From Methylomonas sp. EFPC3 (GTDB lineage: Bacteria > Pseudomonadota > Gammaproteobacteria > Methylococcales > Methylomonadaceae), in contig NZ_CP116398.1 in assembly GCF_029643245.1 (NCBI RefSeq), forward strand, positions 1,302,001 through 1,366,000: DNA of 64,000 bases, in the 5' to 3' direction. Of this stretch, positions 1-10,100 are shown piece by piece. The notes under the pieces were generated by a model that was not told where the DNA came from, searched no databases, and saw only the letters and a list, made by a program, of their open reading frames with translations. The translations under genes and the position numbers were made by a program. How positions within the stretch are numbered: position 1 is the first letter of the stretch; each line of letters begins with the position of its first letter.

Positions 1-352
1 ACTGAAGACCGATCGGAGTCCGTGCGCAATAGACACGGGACAGATTCCGCTTTCCATGAATACTAAGTTACTAGATTTTGACGGTCCAATACAGCGTTAT
101 ATTGTTACAAACCCGCGTAAATTTTACGACCGCCAAGCGCTTGCCGTTGAGCCCGGCACCGTCCCATTCGAAAACAACAGTTTACGCGCCCTAGAGGGCA
201 GTTTTGGCTCTAGCTTATAAGCCCGGCCGCCAGGAACACCGCGACACCAGTAACTCGCTGTCTTTATAATTGATTAGGCAATATTCTGCCACTCCAGTCC
301 GCCAACGGCGGACTCCAGCACAAACCCGCTTTCGCCAGAGGAGGTCGTCATC
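1..352. other. Intergenic region at left edge
   Basis: No convincing reading frame is visible. A TATAAT hexamer at 265-270 could be the -10 box for the kinase starting at 353, but I see no matching -35 box. An inverted repeat CTAGAG/CTCTAG (191-196 and 208-213) has no T-tract and may be the end of an upstream transcript. Confidence 0.4.
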
Positions 353-2125
353 ATGCAAAGCATTGCCGAATTTTTCGGGACCAAGGATTTCATGCCACAC
401 GGATATTGCTTGGCCTGGAGTCCGGGCCTGCTCTGGCTGATGGTGACTTCCGATGCGATTATGGCTTTGGCCTACTTTACCTATCCGATCGGCATCGCCT
501 ACTTCGTTTGGAAACGGAAAGACTTGTCCTACCGCTGGCTGTACCTCGGCTTTTTTATCACCTTCATTCTGACCTGCGCCGCCACCCATCTGTTATCGGT
601 GGTGACGGTCTGGATTCCGCTTTACTGGCTGGATGCCTATGTCAAAGCCGTATCCGCCCTGGTGGGCATCGCCACCTCTTTCGCGATCTGGTGGGTCATA
701 CCGCGCGCGCTGAAATTGCCAAGCCCGGCGGAATTGCAGCGCGCCCGCGATCAGGCCGAAGCCGCCAACAAAGCCAAAAGCGTGTTTTTGGCTAACATGA
801 GCCACGAACTGCGCACACCGCTGAATGCCATTCTCGGTTTTTCCAGCCTGATGCAAAAAGATCCGCAGCTTCCGGCCAGCCAACACCACAATCTGGCCAT
901 CATCAACCGCAGCGGCGAACATTTGTTGAGCTTGATCAATAATGTACTGGAAATGGCAAAAATCGAGTCCGGCCGGCTGCAATTGGAACGTAGCCGCTTC
1001 GATCTCGGCGCCATGATCCGCGACGTCAGCGACATGATGTCGATGCGGGCGCGGGACAAGGGTTTGCAATTGTTAATCGACCAAACCTCGGAATTTCCGC
1101 GCTTCGTTTGCGGCGACGAGGCGCGTCTGCGCCAAGTGTTGATCAATCTGCTCGGTAACGCCTTGAAATTTACCCAGCAAGGCGGCGTCACACTGCGTCT
1201 GGGCACGCAACAAAACAACCACAGCCATCTAAGGATCGAAGTGGAAGATACCGGTCCCGGTATCGCCGACAGTGAGCGGGAGCACATCTTCGAGCCCTTC
1301 GTGCAACTCGGTGACCAGGGCGACAGTAAAGGTACCGGCTTGGGCTTGACCATTACCCGCCAGTTCGTGCAACTCATGGGCGGACAGCTGACGCTGGAAA
1401 GTAGCGTCGGCAAGGGTTCGTTGTTCCGTATCGATTTACCGCTGCCGGAGTTGGCGGAGCCGGAGGTCCGTGCCAGCGCAGCGGATAGCCTCGGCGAAGT
1501 GACCGGTCTGGCCCCTGGCCAGCCGCAATTCCGGATTTTGATCGTCGAGGATCAACTGGAAAATCAGCTGCTACTCGGCCGGCTGATGACCGATATCGGC
1601 ATGCAAATCCAGTTAGCCAAAGACGGCGCGCAAGGCGTGGCCCTGTTCGAATCCTGGCAACCGCACCTGATCTGGATGGACCGGCGCATGCCGCACATGG
1701 ACGGCATGCAAGCCACCCAAGCCATCCGGCAGTTGCCAGGCGGCGATCGGGTCAAGATTGTCGCGGTCACCGCCTCCGCGTTTATGGAGCAGCGCGAGGA
1801 AATACTGCAAGCCGGTATGGACGACTTCATCCGCAAACCCTACCGGGCCGAAGAAATTTACGCCTGTCTGGCCAAACACCTCGGCGTCGAATTCGTTTAC
1901 CGGACGGAAATCGCCGCTGCCCAGGACGCAAGCTTGGATCCGGCGATGATTGCCGCCCTGCCGGAACCATTGCGGAAAGACTTGAAAACGGCACTGGAAA
2001 GCCTGGAACAAGCGCGCATAGCCGAAGTCTTGGAACGCATCGGCGGCGTAGATCGGCCGCTACAAAAAACCCTGGCGCTACTGGTCGACAACTTCGACTA
2101 TCCAGCTATTCTTAAATATCTGTAA
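353..2125 (+). CDS. Ethylene-receptor-like hybrid histidine kinase
   Basis: This 590-residue membrane hybrid kinase probably senses a small ligand and phosphorylates its own receiver domain. Residues 25-115 form three membrane helices that match the plant ETR1 ethylene-binding domain: SD-x5-AYF-x-x-P at 33-45, YRW at 60-62, and C75-A-A-T-H79. C75 and H79 align with the copper-binding Cys65 and His69 of ETR1, and D34 and Y41 align with its Asp25 and Tyr32. A coiled linker leads to a HisKA domain (H151 in SHELRTP), an HATPase_c domain ([24 protein letters not shown]) and a REC domain with D443. The C-terminal 80 residues form a helical tail with no Hpt histidine motif. A GAGG ribosome site precedes the ATG. 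The REC-HD-GYP gene 23 bases downstream is its likely output partner. Ligand identity is inferred from homology only. Confidence 0.88.
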   Translation: MQSIAEFFGTKDFMPHGYCLAWSPGLLWLMVTSDAIMALAYFTYPIGIAYFVWKRKDLSYRWLYLGFFITFILTCAATHLLSVVTVWIPLYWLDAYVKAVSALVGIATSFAIWWVIPRALKLPSPAELQRARDQAEAANKAKSVFLANMSHELRTPLNAILGFSSLMQKDPQLPASQHHNLAIINRSGEHLLSLINNVLEMAKIESGRLQLERSRFDLGAMIRDVSDMMSMRARDKGLQLLIDQTSEFPRFVCGDEARLRQVLINLLGNALKFTQQGGVTLRLGTQQNNHSHLRIEVEDTGPGIADSEREHIFEPFVQLGDQGDSKGTGLGLTITRQFVQLMGGQLTLESSVGKGSLFRIDLPLPELAEPEVRASAADSLGEVTGLAPGQPQFRILIVEDQLENQLLLGRLMTDIGMQIQLAKDGAQGVALFESWQPHLIWMDRRMPHMDGMQATQAIRQLPGGDRVKIVAVTASAFMEQREEILQAGMDDFIRKPYRAEEIYACLAKHLGVEFVYRTEIAAAQDASLDPAMIAALPEPLRKDLKTALESLEQARIAEVLERIGGVDRPLQKTLALLVDNFDYPAILKYL

Positions 2126-2148
2126 AGCTGCTCTGGACAACTACGCCA

Positions 2149-3147
2149 GTGAACGGAAAAATCCTCGCCGTCGACGACACCCCGGACTCCCTAAAATTGT
2201 TGACCCAACTGTTGCAGTCGGAGGGCTACGAGATCCGCTCGGCCATCAATGGCGAACTGGCTTTGCAGTCGGCGTTGCTCAATCCGCCGGAATTGATCCT
2301 GCTGGACGTGCGCATGCCGGACATGGACGGCTTCGAGGTATGCCGCCGTTTGAAAGCCTACCCGCAAACCCGCAGCGTGCCGGTCATCTTCGTTACGGCG
2401 TTATCGGAGATCAACGAAAAAGTCGACGGCTTTAAATTGGGCGCCGTCGATTTTATTACCAAACCCTACCAGCGGGAGGAGTTGTTGGTCCGGGTCCGCA
2501 CCCATCTGGAAATGGCGCGCTTGCGAAACGGCCTGGAATCTCTGGTCAACGAACGCACCGCGGAATTGAAAGCCAATATGCTGTCGTTCGTCACCGCGAT
2601 CGCATCGACGGTGGAAATGCGCGATCCATACACGGCCGGCCATCAACGCCGCACGGCTCATCTGGCGTCGGCAATCGCCCAACAAATGCGACTCGGCCCG
2701 GATTTAATCGAAGGCCTGAGCCTGGCCGGGGTGGTTCACGACATCGGCAAAATCAAAGTGCCGGCCGAAATTTTGTGCAAACCGGGAAAGCTGGACGAAC
2801 TGGAATACGGCCTGATCAAACTCCACCCGCAAACCGGTTACGAAATCCTGAAATCGATCGATTTTCCCTGGCCGATCGCCCAGACCGTATTGCAACACCA
2901 CGAACGGCTGGACGGATCGGGCTATCCGCAAGGCAAAGTCGGGGCGGACATTCTGCCGGAAGCGAAGATTCTGGCTATCGCCGACGTGGTCGAAGCGATG
3001 ATTTCCCACCGCCCTTACCGGCCCGGCCTGGGCATAGCCGCCGCTTTACGGGAGATTGCCGAGCACCGCAACACGCTCTACGACGCCGCTGCGGTCGATG
3101 CCTGTCTGGCTCTGTTCCAAGAAAAGCATTACCAACTGCCGGCTTGA
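2149..3147 (+). CDS. REC-HD-GYP response regulator, c-di-GMP phosphodiesterase
   Basis: The protein has 332 residues. The receiver domain (1-120) carries the phosphoacceptor D53 in LLDVRMP and a switch lysine in TKPY. A short coiled linker joins it to an HD-GYP domain with H197-D198 in HDIGK, HH in the QHHER segment, and G258-Y259-P260 in GSGYP. HD-GYP proteins hydrolyse c-di-GMP to pGpG or GMP, and this architecture is that of RpfG. The start is GTG at 2149. The gene lies 23 bases after the ETR-like kinase, so the two are probably cotranscribed and form a cognate kinase/output pair. The catalytic residues are intact, so activity is expected. Confidence 0.92.
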   Translation: MNGKILAVDDTPDSLKLLTQLLQSEGYEIRSAINGELALQSALLNPPELILLDVRMPDMDGFEVCRRLKAYPQTRSVPVIFVTALSEINEKVDGFKLGAVDFITKPYQREELLVRVRTHLEMARLRNGLESLVNERTAELKANMLSFVTAIASTVEMRDPYTAGHQRRTAHLASAIAQQMRLGPDLIEGLSLAGVVHDIGKIKVPAEILCKPGKLDELEYGLIKLHPQTGYEILKSIDFPWPIAQTVLQHHERLDGSGYPQGKVGADILPEAKILAIADVVEAMISHRPYRPGLGIAAALREIAEHRNTLYDAAAVDACLALFQEKHYQLPA

Positions 3148-3186
3148 ACGGCGCAGCCACCAGTCCAACCACAAATATCGATTCAC

Positions 3187-4152
3187 ATGATGAACATCCC
3201 GAGTTTCTATCTGGAACCCGCCAATTATGCCGCTGACTTTCCCGACCTGCATTACCTCAGAACCGAAGTGTTCGTCGTCGAGCAAGGTATTGCGCCGGAA
3301 ATCGAATTCGACGATTTGGACCGGGATTGCCGGCATCTGATTGCCCGCGACGCCGCGCGGCGTCCCATCGGTTGCGGCCGCCTGTCGCCGACCGGCAGAA
3401 TCGGCCGAATGGCGGTACTGCCGGCATGGCGCCGGCAAAAGGTTGGCGAATCGCTATTGCGCGGCTTGATCGAACTGGCCGGCAATTTGGGGCTGAGCGA
3501 AGTCACCGCCCACGCCCAAATCGCAGCGCTGGGGTTTTACCGGCGCTACGGCTTCCAAACCGTCGGCGCCGAGTTCCTCGAAGCCGGGATTCCGCATACC
3601 GCAATCCGTCTGACCATTGCCGCGCCGGCGCCGATGTCCCGCCAGAGTGAGGACGCGCCTGAATCAAGCGTACCCGCCATACGCTTGCAAACGCCGGAAG
3701 CGGCGGCGGAAGCGGCCTTGGCTTTGGTCCAGCAAGCCCGCCGCCTGCTCTGCATCTACAGCCGCAACCTGGATTCGCGGCTCTACAGCCAAAAACCGCT
3801 GGTCGAAGCCTTGAAACAATTCGCGTTGCGTAACCAGCGCGGCGCCGAAGTCCGCATCATCGTTCAGGAACCGGAAGCGATTCGCGGCCAACAACTCCCT
3901 TTAATCGATTTGGCGCAACGTTTGCCGTCTTATATTGCGATCAGGGCAGCGGTCGAAGCCGAGGATTTGAATTTTAGGCCGGCATTCATCGCCAACGACA
4001 ACGGCGGTTATTTGTTTCAATTGCAGAGCGACCGCTACGACGGACACTGGAGCCCGAATTTACCGGCGCAAAACCGGCAATTGAGCGAGGAATTCGAACG
4101 GGTATGGCAAAGGGCGCGGATTTGCAGCGAGTTCCGCGCCTTGGCACTTTAG
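3187..4152 (+). CDS. GNAT acetyltransferase with C-terminal DUF7931-like domain
   Basis: The protein has 321 residues. Residues 1-145 are a GNAT fold: an N-terminal segment LRTEVFVVEQGI typical of the ElaA-like subgroup, the acetyl-CoA loop region around RMAVLPAWRRQKVGESLL, and a final GFYRRYGF motif. The substrate is unknown. Residues 165-321 form a second domain with ARRLLCIYSRNLDSRLY and a DGHWSPN segment, reminiscent of the phospholipase-D-like DUF7931 family found fused to such GNATs; I see no HKD motif. It follows the HD-GYP gene by 39 bases on the same strand. The fusion is clear, but the function of the second domain is not. Confidence 0.75.
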   Translation: MMNIPSFYLEPANYAADFPDLHYLRTEVFVVEQGIAPEIEFDDLDRDCRHLIARDAARRPIGCGRLSPTGRIGRMAVLPAWRRQKVGESLLRGLIELAGNLGLSEVTAHAQIAALGFYRRYGFQTVGAEFLEAGIPHTAIRLTIAAPAPMSRQSEDAPESSVPAIRLQTPEAAAEAALALVQQARRLLCIYSRNLDSRLYSQKPLVEALKQFALRNQRGAEVRIIVQEPEAIRGQQLPLIDLAQRLPSYIAIRAAVEAEDLNFRPAFIANDNGGYLFQLQSDRYDGHWSPNLPAQNRQLSEEFERVWQRARICSEFRALAL

Positions 4153-4257
4153 GAAGCCGACATGTCACTTAATCTCGCAATTAAAACAACAAAGCCCGGC
4201 GAATTCCAGCCCAGAATTGTTTTCTCTCGCGAAATAAACAATGCATTCAAGCACATA

Positions 4258-4285
4258 TTGTAAATTGATCCAGCCGAGCTATAGT
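4258..4285 (+). promoter_or_regulatory. Sigma-70-type promoter for candidate small RNA
   Basis: The -35 box TTGTAA (4258-4263) and -10 box TATAGT (4280-4285) are separated by 16 bases. No open reading frame follows, and the predicted start near 4292 leads straight into a structured segment that ends at a strong terminator. Confidence 0.6.
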
Positions 4286-4291
4286 GAAACC

Positions 4292-4426
4292 GTCGTTAGC
4301 GCAATTCGGTTCGAAACGGCGCCAGCCGCACTGGGCCAATCCCGCTAACTTTCCCTCGCTCACAGCGGTGAACTCCTGCACCGCGCACTCTACGGCCTCT
4401 ATCGCTGCCTGATAGAGGCTTTTTTT
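4292..4426 (+). ncRNA. Candidate intergenic small RNA
   Basis: About 135 bases lie between a near-consensus promoter and a textbook terminator, with no coding potential. GTTAGCG (4295-4301) and CGCTAAC (4343-4349) can close a stem around an inner CCAG/CTGG hairpin (4322-4334). A second hairpin GCGGTG/CACCGC (4365-4370 and 4379-4384) presents the loop AACTCCTG, whose CUCCU would be complementary to ribosome-binding sites. The terminator forms the 3' end. It does not resemble 6S, SRP, tmRNA or RNase P RNA. It could instead be the long 3' UTR of the GNAT gene, but the internal promoter argues for a separate transcript. Confidence 0.55.
4395..4426 (+). terminator. Rho-independent terminator
   Basis: A 9-bp perfect stem GCCTCTATC/GATAGAGGC (4395-4403 and 4411-4419) has a 7-base loop and is followed by seven T residues (4420-4426). 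The T-run exists only on the + strand, so it ends the candidate small RNA and any readthrough from the GNAT gene, not the convergent GST gene. Confidence 0.9.
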
Positions 4427-4462
4427 GCGCCCGGCCGAATCTCGGCAGCAACTTCCGGCGCT

Positions 4463-5086
4463 TCAGCCGGGACGGTATCCTTCTTCCATCAAAACCCGCC
4501 TGACGGCCGGGCGCGTCAACATCAGCTGATAATGCTGCCGACAACGCACCGGCAACTCGATGTCCGATCGGTCGGCCCAGAATTCCACATAAAACAGCGC
4601 GGCGTCGGCAATGCCGAAACCGCCAAAGGCATAGCCCTGCTCCGGCAAAGCCCGCGCCACCAAAGCCAGAGCCTGATTGACGATAGCCGTCCCCTGCCGT
4701 TTGACTTGGTCGTACTGGGCAGAATCGGTCGCAAATTTCTCCGGCACGAATAGGCGCTGGAACCCCTGGCCGTGAATCGTAACAACCACATAATCCATCA
4801 ATTCGATCGCTTGCGCGGCCTGATCCGGATCGGTCGTCAATAGCCCTGCTTTGGGGTAAGTTCGCGCCAGCCAATAGGCGATGGCCTGGAATTCGGTGAT
4901 GGCCGAACCGTCGTCTTTAACCAAAACCGGGATCGTCGCTTTCGGGTTAATCGCCAAAAACTCGGGCTTATGCTGGTCTCCGGCCAGCAGATTGACGATT
5001 TGCGCTTCGAACACCAAGTCCAGTTCTTCCAGCAAAATATGGATGCCGGTCGAACAGGAACCGGGCGTCATATACAGTTTCAGCAT
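4463..5086 (-). CDS. Glutathione S-transferase family protein
   Basis: The protein has 207 residues. The N-terminal thioredoxin-like domain begins LYMTPGSCS, where the Ser/Cys pair is the usual GST active-site position in beta/theta-type enzymes, followed by NPKATIPVL with the conserved cis-proline and DDGSAITEFQAIAYWLA for glutathione contacts. An all-helical C-terminal domain carries FGIADAALFY. The ATG at 5086 is preferred over upstream frame extension because GGAGG lies six bases before it. The start overlaps the stop of the upstream gene by 7 bases, so the two are translationally coupled. Substrate unknown. Confidence 0.88.
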   Translation of the reverse strand: MLKLYMTPGSCSTGIHILLEELDLVFEAQIVNLLAGDQHKPEFLAINPKATIPVLVKDDGSAITEFQAIAYWLARTYPKAGLLTTDPDQAAQAIELMDYVVVTIHGQGFQRLFVPEKFATDSAQYDQVKRQGTAIVNQALALVARALPEQGYAFGGFGIADAALFYVEFWADRSDIELPVRCRQHYQLMLTRPAVRRVLMEEGYRPG

Positions 5087-5541
5087 CGGCCCTCCAGAAA
5101 ATGCCGGTTCAAATCGAGCGCGAAAGTTTTCCATAAACCGGCAATCTCCCGACGCGTCGCATTCAGGTAATCCCGGTCCGGTTTATGTTCTTCCGCAAAA
5201 TTCGACAGCGCGCAGGAAGTGCGGTGTTTATCGACCGCAAACAAAATCAACTCGTCGCTAAATCCGGCAAATGCGGTCAAGACTTGGCCGGTGAGTTCGC
5301 TCATACCGTTTTCGACCCCGACCTGGCTGGCGTCGAACGGCAGGGCTTTCAGCTGTTGCAAGGCCTGTGGATAAAATGCCGCCAACACCGCCACCAGATT
5401 CCGCTGAAAGCAACCCTGCCACTGTTGGCTCGCCAAATCGGCAGCCAAGCGTTGTTGATATTGGCGCTGCAATAGAGGTTTGGCTTCGGCGATAAAACAA
5501 GCGAAGTCCTGCAAAAGCCTGGCGTTCAATTGGGTATCCAT
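5080..5541 (-). CDS. Uncharacterised helical protein upstream of GST
   Basis: I do not recognise this 153-residue protein. It is predicted to be almost entirely helical, with no signal peptide or membrane segment, and contains conserved-looking patches LLQRQYQQRL, FAGFSDELILFAVDKH and FAEEHKPDRDYL. ATG 5541 is chosen; the frame stays open to a TTG at 5598 but nothing supports that start. Its stop overlaps the GST start, suggesting joint expression and perhaps a related role. Confidence 0.6.
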   Translation of the reverse strand: MDTQLNARLLQDFACFIAEAKPLLQRQYQQRLAADLASQQWQGCFQRNLVAVLAAFYPQALQQLKALPFDASQVGVENGMSELTGQVLTAFAGFSDELILFAVDKHRTSCALSNFAEEHKPDRDYLNATRREIAGLWKTFALDLNRHFLEGRC

Positions 5542-6028
5542 GGTGCGATCCGTTCCGAGTTTACCGAACTGACAAACAAGATACGGACCAGTTTTCAAGG
5601 GCCGCGACCGGCCCGGACCGCAACCGCCGACTGAAAACTATTTTAAATAAAATCAATCGCCTACGTCCGCTTGCAGTATACGCAGATCACTCCCGCTACT
5701 GCCGATCCGACACAAGCCGCATTGCAGATCCTACATATCCCCGGGAGTTGCGGGGTTTGCGACATAGCAAAACGTCGGCTACAAACCAAAATCAGCCTAA
5801 GTCCAGATAATCCCGCTATTCGCAAGACTTCGCGGCGACGCCAAAAACCGCCGCTACCCCAAACATTGCATTTACTTGAAGCTGGGCGCAAAGGCTGCCT
5901 GGCCTTTGCGATTCTTTAGCCTCGTTTTGCAACCACTATGCTGAATCCTGGATTGTCTGCGGCGAATGCCGAGTTTTGTCCGCTGACCGGTAACCGGATC
6001 GGCAACGCCGGCCCTGGCGGCCGCTGCC
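5542..6028. other. Intergenic region with one perfect hairpin
   Basis: No supported gene. A perfect 9-bp hairpin CGCAAAGGC/GCCTTTGCG (5887-5895 and 5902-5910) with a 6-base loop is followed on the + strand by ATTCTTT, so it is terminator-like, but no transcript leading into it is evident. The A/T-rich stretch near 5640-5655 could hold the promoter of the leftward gene pair. Confidence 0.4.
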
Positions 6029-6484
6029 TCAGGCGTAATACAGCTTGCGTAATTCCAGCATAGACGCCGCAACCAAATCCGCGCTATCGCTGGCGCGCTT
6101 TACCGCATAACTGGCTTTGCCCAAGGTGATTTCCTCGCCGGCGGCGGCGTAACCGACCACGTTGTGACCGACATCGAGATCCCTGCGGTGCAAGCCGCCA
6201 TACTGGGTGTTGAAATCGGCCAGCAGTCCGCAATGCGGCGGATTCATGACCGATCCCCACCACGACAATTGGGCAACATCGTGACTCCAAAAATCGCCGA
6301 TCGCTTCCGGCGGCAGGCAGCGCTCCACCAGACGGTCGCCGATCACCGCATACTGGCGCCGGCTGATTTTTCCCGGTTCGTCGCCGACGTTGTCGCGGCA
6401 TTCCAGAATCTCGCCGTTAACGAAACTCTCGGTCGCCGGCACCACCCGGTTCCATTGGCCATCTAATGCTTTGTGCTCGAACAT
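6029..6484 (-). CDS. Uncharacterised protein
   Basis: I do not recognise this 151-residue protein. It has no signal peptide or membrane segment. It contains two Cys-Pro or His-Cys clusters (RCLPPEA, NPPHCGL), a Trp-rich patch LSWWGSVMNPP, and a helical C-terminus ending LRKLYYA. ATG 6484 is chosen because GGAGAAAGG lies just upstream; a TTG at 6499 would place the start inside that ribosome site. It stands alone in its transcription unit. Codon use resembles its neighbours. Confidence 0.55.
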   Translation of the reverse strand: MFEHKALDGQWNRVVPATESFVNGEILECRDNVGDEPGKISRRQYAVIGDRLVERCLPPEAIGDFWSHDVAQLSWWGSVMNPPHCGLLADFNTQYGGLHRRDLDVGHNVVGYAAAGEEITLGKASYAVKRASDSADLVAASMLELRKLYYA

Positions 6485-7175
6485 ATTGCCTTTCTCCAAT
6501 TACAGTTGAACGAAACCTACGGGAAGGCGGGTAACGGCATTCCCGGACATCGACACTGCAAGCAAATTCGCGGCCAATTCTCGGTAAGCCGGTCAGCGGG
6601 ATTGCCGCTTTCAGGATATTTTTAAAAACAAGGATTTAGCCATCATCCTTAGCGTAAACCCGGCATTGGCAGCCCAATAATGGCCCGCGCCGATCGTGTT
6701 TTGCAGGTTCGGACACGACAATTTGTCGGCTTTGCATTGTGCACCGGCAAGGCGCACCCGGTTAAACCCCAACGCTCTGTAGCCGGAATTGCTCGGGTCG
6801 GCTGTGCACGTCGGGCAAATCGAACGTAGCGGATAGGTCAGGAAACGTTAAACCTAGAAAAAGCAGTTGAGCCGAAATAGAGCCCGTTCGTGCTGAGATT
6901 CGAAGGATGGGCGGGATTTTTGATTCACCCAACGGACCAGCGTGTTGTGAGCCACTCATGCTTCGATCTTGCTCAGCATATATGCCCTAGAAGGCACGAA
7001 AGGCACACAACACACGTCAACGACTCGTTCCAGATGAAACAAAGGCAGGCAGCGGCGATAGCCGCGGTTGGTGTTAGATGTGGTATAGGCCACCGTTCGA
7101 TAGAACAATTTGAATAACCGGCTAAAATTCAGGGTTTCCGAAACCGTAGGAATAGTCTGACGGGTGCTTCGAATA
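6485..7175. other. Long intergenic region upstream of giant kinase
   Basis: About 690 bases without a supported gene; short frames on both strands lack ribosome sites and similarity. It includes an A/T-rich patch near 6616-6640 and a 13-base palindrome GGTTTCCGAAACC at 7133-7145, 31 bases before the kinase start, which is a possible operator. It may hold decayed sequence. Confidence 0.4.
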
Positions 7176-10100
7176 ATGAATGATTCCATCCCAAGCCTTG
7201 ATGATTTGGATTTCCGCTTACTGTTCGAATCGTCGCCCGACCTTTACCTGGTGTTAAATCCACAATTGGAAATCGTCGCCGCCAGCGATGCCTATACCCG
7301 CGCCACCTTGACTCGCCGGGAAGACGTATTGGGGAAAACGATGTTTCAAATTTTTCCCGACAATCCCGACGACCCGACGGCGGAAGGCCAGCGCAACTTG
7401 CGCGCGTCCTTGCAGCGGGTGTTGTTGTCCGGAAAACCCGACACCATGCCGGTACAGAAATACGACATCCCTAGACCCGACGGCAAGGGGTTTGAGCAGC
7501 GGTACTGGAGCCCGATCAATCTCCCCATTCTCGGCAAGGACAGCAATATTGCCTATGTGCTGCATCGCGCGGAAGATTTAACCGAGTTTATCCGCGTCAA
7601 ACAACTGGGCGTTGAGCAAAGCCAACTCAACGACACACTGCGCGCCCAGGCCGTAAAAATGGAAGTTGAGCTGTTCGCCCGCACCAAGGAAGTTGCATCC
7701 GCCAGCGCGGAGTTAAAGTCCGCCAACGAGGAACTGTCCCGCTTGTACGCCAAAACCTTGGAGTTGGACGAACTCAAAACGCAGTTTTTTGCCAACGTCA
7801 GCCATGAATTTCGCACGCCGCTGACGCTGATGCTAGGGCCTCTGGAAGAATTGCTGGCCCAATTTGCTCCAACGAGTTCAAGCCCTGACGCTGCCTTGCA
7901 TGAACAACTTGATCTGGTGCATCGCAATGGCCTGCGCCTACTCAAATTGGTGAATGCGTTGCTCGATTTTTCGCGTATCGAAGCCGGTCGCATGGATGCC
8001 TCCTATGAAGCGACCGACTTGGCGACCTATACCGCCGAGCTGGCGAGCGTATTCGGCTCCGCCACTGCAAAAGCGGGATTGAAGCTGATCGTGTCGTGCC
8101 CGGCAATGGCCGAACCTGTGTATGTCGATCGGCAAATGTGGGAAAAAATCGTCATTAATCTGCTGAGCAACGCCTTCAAGTATACCTTTGCCGGCGAAAT
8201 TGAAGTTTCGCTACGTCAATGTGGACAAAGGGTTGAGCTGGCCGTGCGCGACACGGGTGTCGGCATTGCCGCTGACCAGCTTAACCATGTGTTCGAACGC
8301 TTCCATCGGGTGCCGAACGTGCGCTCGCGCAATCACGAGGGAACCGGTATCGGCCTGGCTCTGGTGCGCGAGTTGGTCCGCTTGCACGGCGGCGACATCT
8401 CGGTCACCAGCACGCAGGGTTTCGGCAGCACCTTTACCGTTGTCATCCCGACCGGCACAGCACACTTGCCGGCTGACCATATTCACCCTGCCAAAGTGCC
8501 CTTCTCTGCCTGCACTGGCGCGGAATTTATGGCCGATGAAGCGTGGCGTTGGGAAGTGGGAGCGGAACATGAAAATGCCCTCGGTCCGCACATAGATTCG
8601 GTTGAATCGATAGGGTCTACTGCGGGCGTGAGCGCACACATTGTCATTGCCGATGATAACGCCGACATGCGCAATTATGTTGCCCGGCTGTTGCGGGTAC
8701 AAGGCTACGACGTAACAGCGGTGCGCGACGGCTTAGCGGCGCTGGCAGCAGTACGCCAGCGCCGACCGGATCTGGTGCTGACCGACATTATGATGCCGGG
8801 CCTGGACGGCATCGGTTTGCTGAGCGCCCTGCGGGAAGATCAAGAAACCAGCACGATTCCGGTCATTTTGCTCTCGGCTCGGGCCGGAGAAGAAGAACGC
8901 ATCGAAGGCCTGAAACACCGAGCCGACGACTACCTGACCAAGCCCTTCAGCGCCCGGGAACTACTGGCTCGTGTTGGGGCGTACATTGAAACAGCACGGC
9001 TACGCAAAGAGGCTGAAATCCAGTTACGTATCCAGGAAAACGAACGCGAATTTCGCGCCTTTTTCGATCTGGCCGCCGTGGGCATCGCGCAAGTTAGTCC
9101 CGAAGGACGGTGGATGAGAGTCAACCAAAAACTGTGCGACATCGTCGGCTATTCTCGGGAAGAACTAGTAACGAAGACATTTCAAGACATCACTCACCCG
9201 GATGATCTCCATACCGATCTCGGCTATATGCAGAGGATGCTGATCGGAGAGATCGATACCTACTCCTTGGAGAAGCGTTATTTGCGTAAGGATGGCGCCG
9301 TCGTCTGGATCAATCTGACCGTCGCCCTGGTTCGTGGCGATACCGGACAGCCGAGGTACTTCATCTCTGTAGTAGAAGACATCACCGGGCGTAAACAACT
9401 TGAGATTGAGCGGCAGAAATTCTTCCTGCTGGCTGAAAGCAGCAGCGAATTCATTGGCATGTGCGACCTCGATATGAATCCCCTCTATGTTAATCCCGAG
9501 GGTCGGCGCATGGTCGGTCTACCGGATATGGCCGCCGCCTGCCGGATCAAGGTACAGGACTATTTCTTTCCGGAAGATCGGCGTTTCATCGCTGAGGAGT
9601 TCTTCCCGCGCGTGCAACAGGAGGGTCACGGCGACGTGGAGACCCGCTTACGGCACTTTCAGACCGGCGAACCGATTTGGATGAACTACTACCTGTTCAG
9701 TGTCTACGACGCCGCCGGCATGCCCATCGGCTGGGCAACTGTCAGCCGCAATATAACCGAACGCAGACAAGCAGAGGCGGCGCTGCGCGAGAGCGAGTCG
9801 CGGCTGCGGTCTGTTACGGATAACATATCCATCGGCATTGTCACACTTGATCGCAATAGGCAATACAGGTTTGTTAACCCTGCCTATGTCCGTATTCTTG
9901 GCCTTGCTCAGTCAGCCGACGAGCTGATTGGCAGATCGCCGTCCGAGGTACTGGCATCCAGTTATGCGACGCAGATTTCGCCACGCCTCGACCGAGCCTT
10001 CGCCGGTGAAAAGGTGGTATACGAATTGATTCGGCCACTTGCCTCTGAGGCCGCGCCAAGACAATACACCGTCATCTACGAGCCGATACGTGATGGCGAA

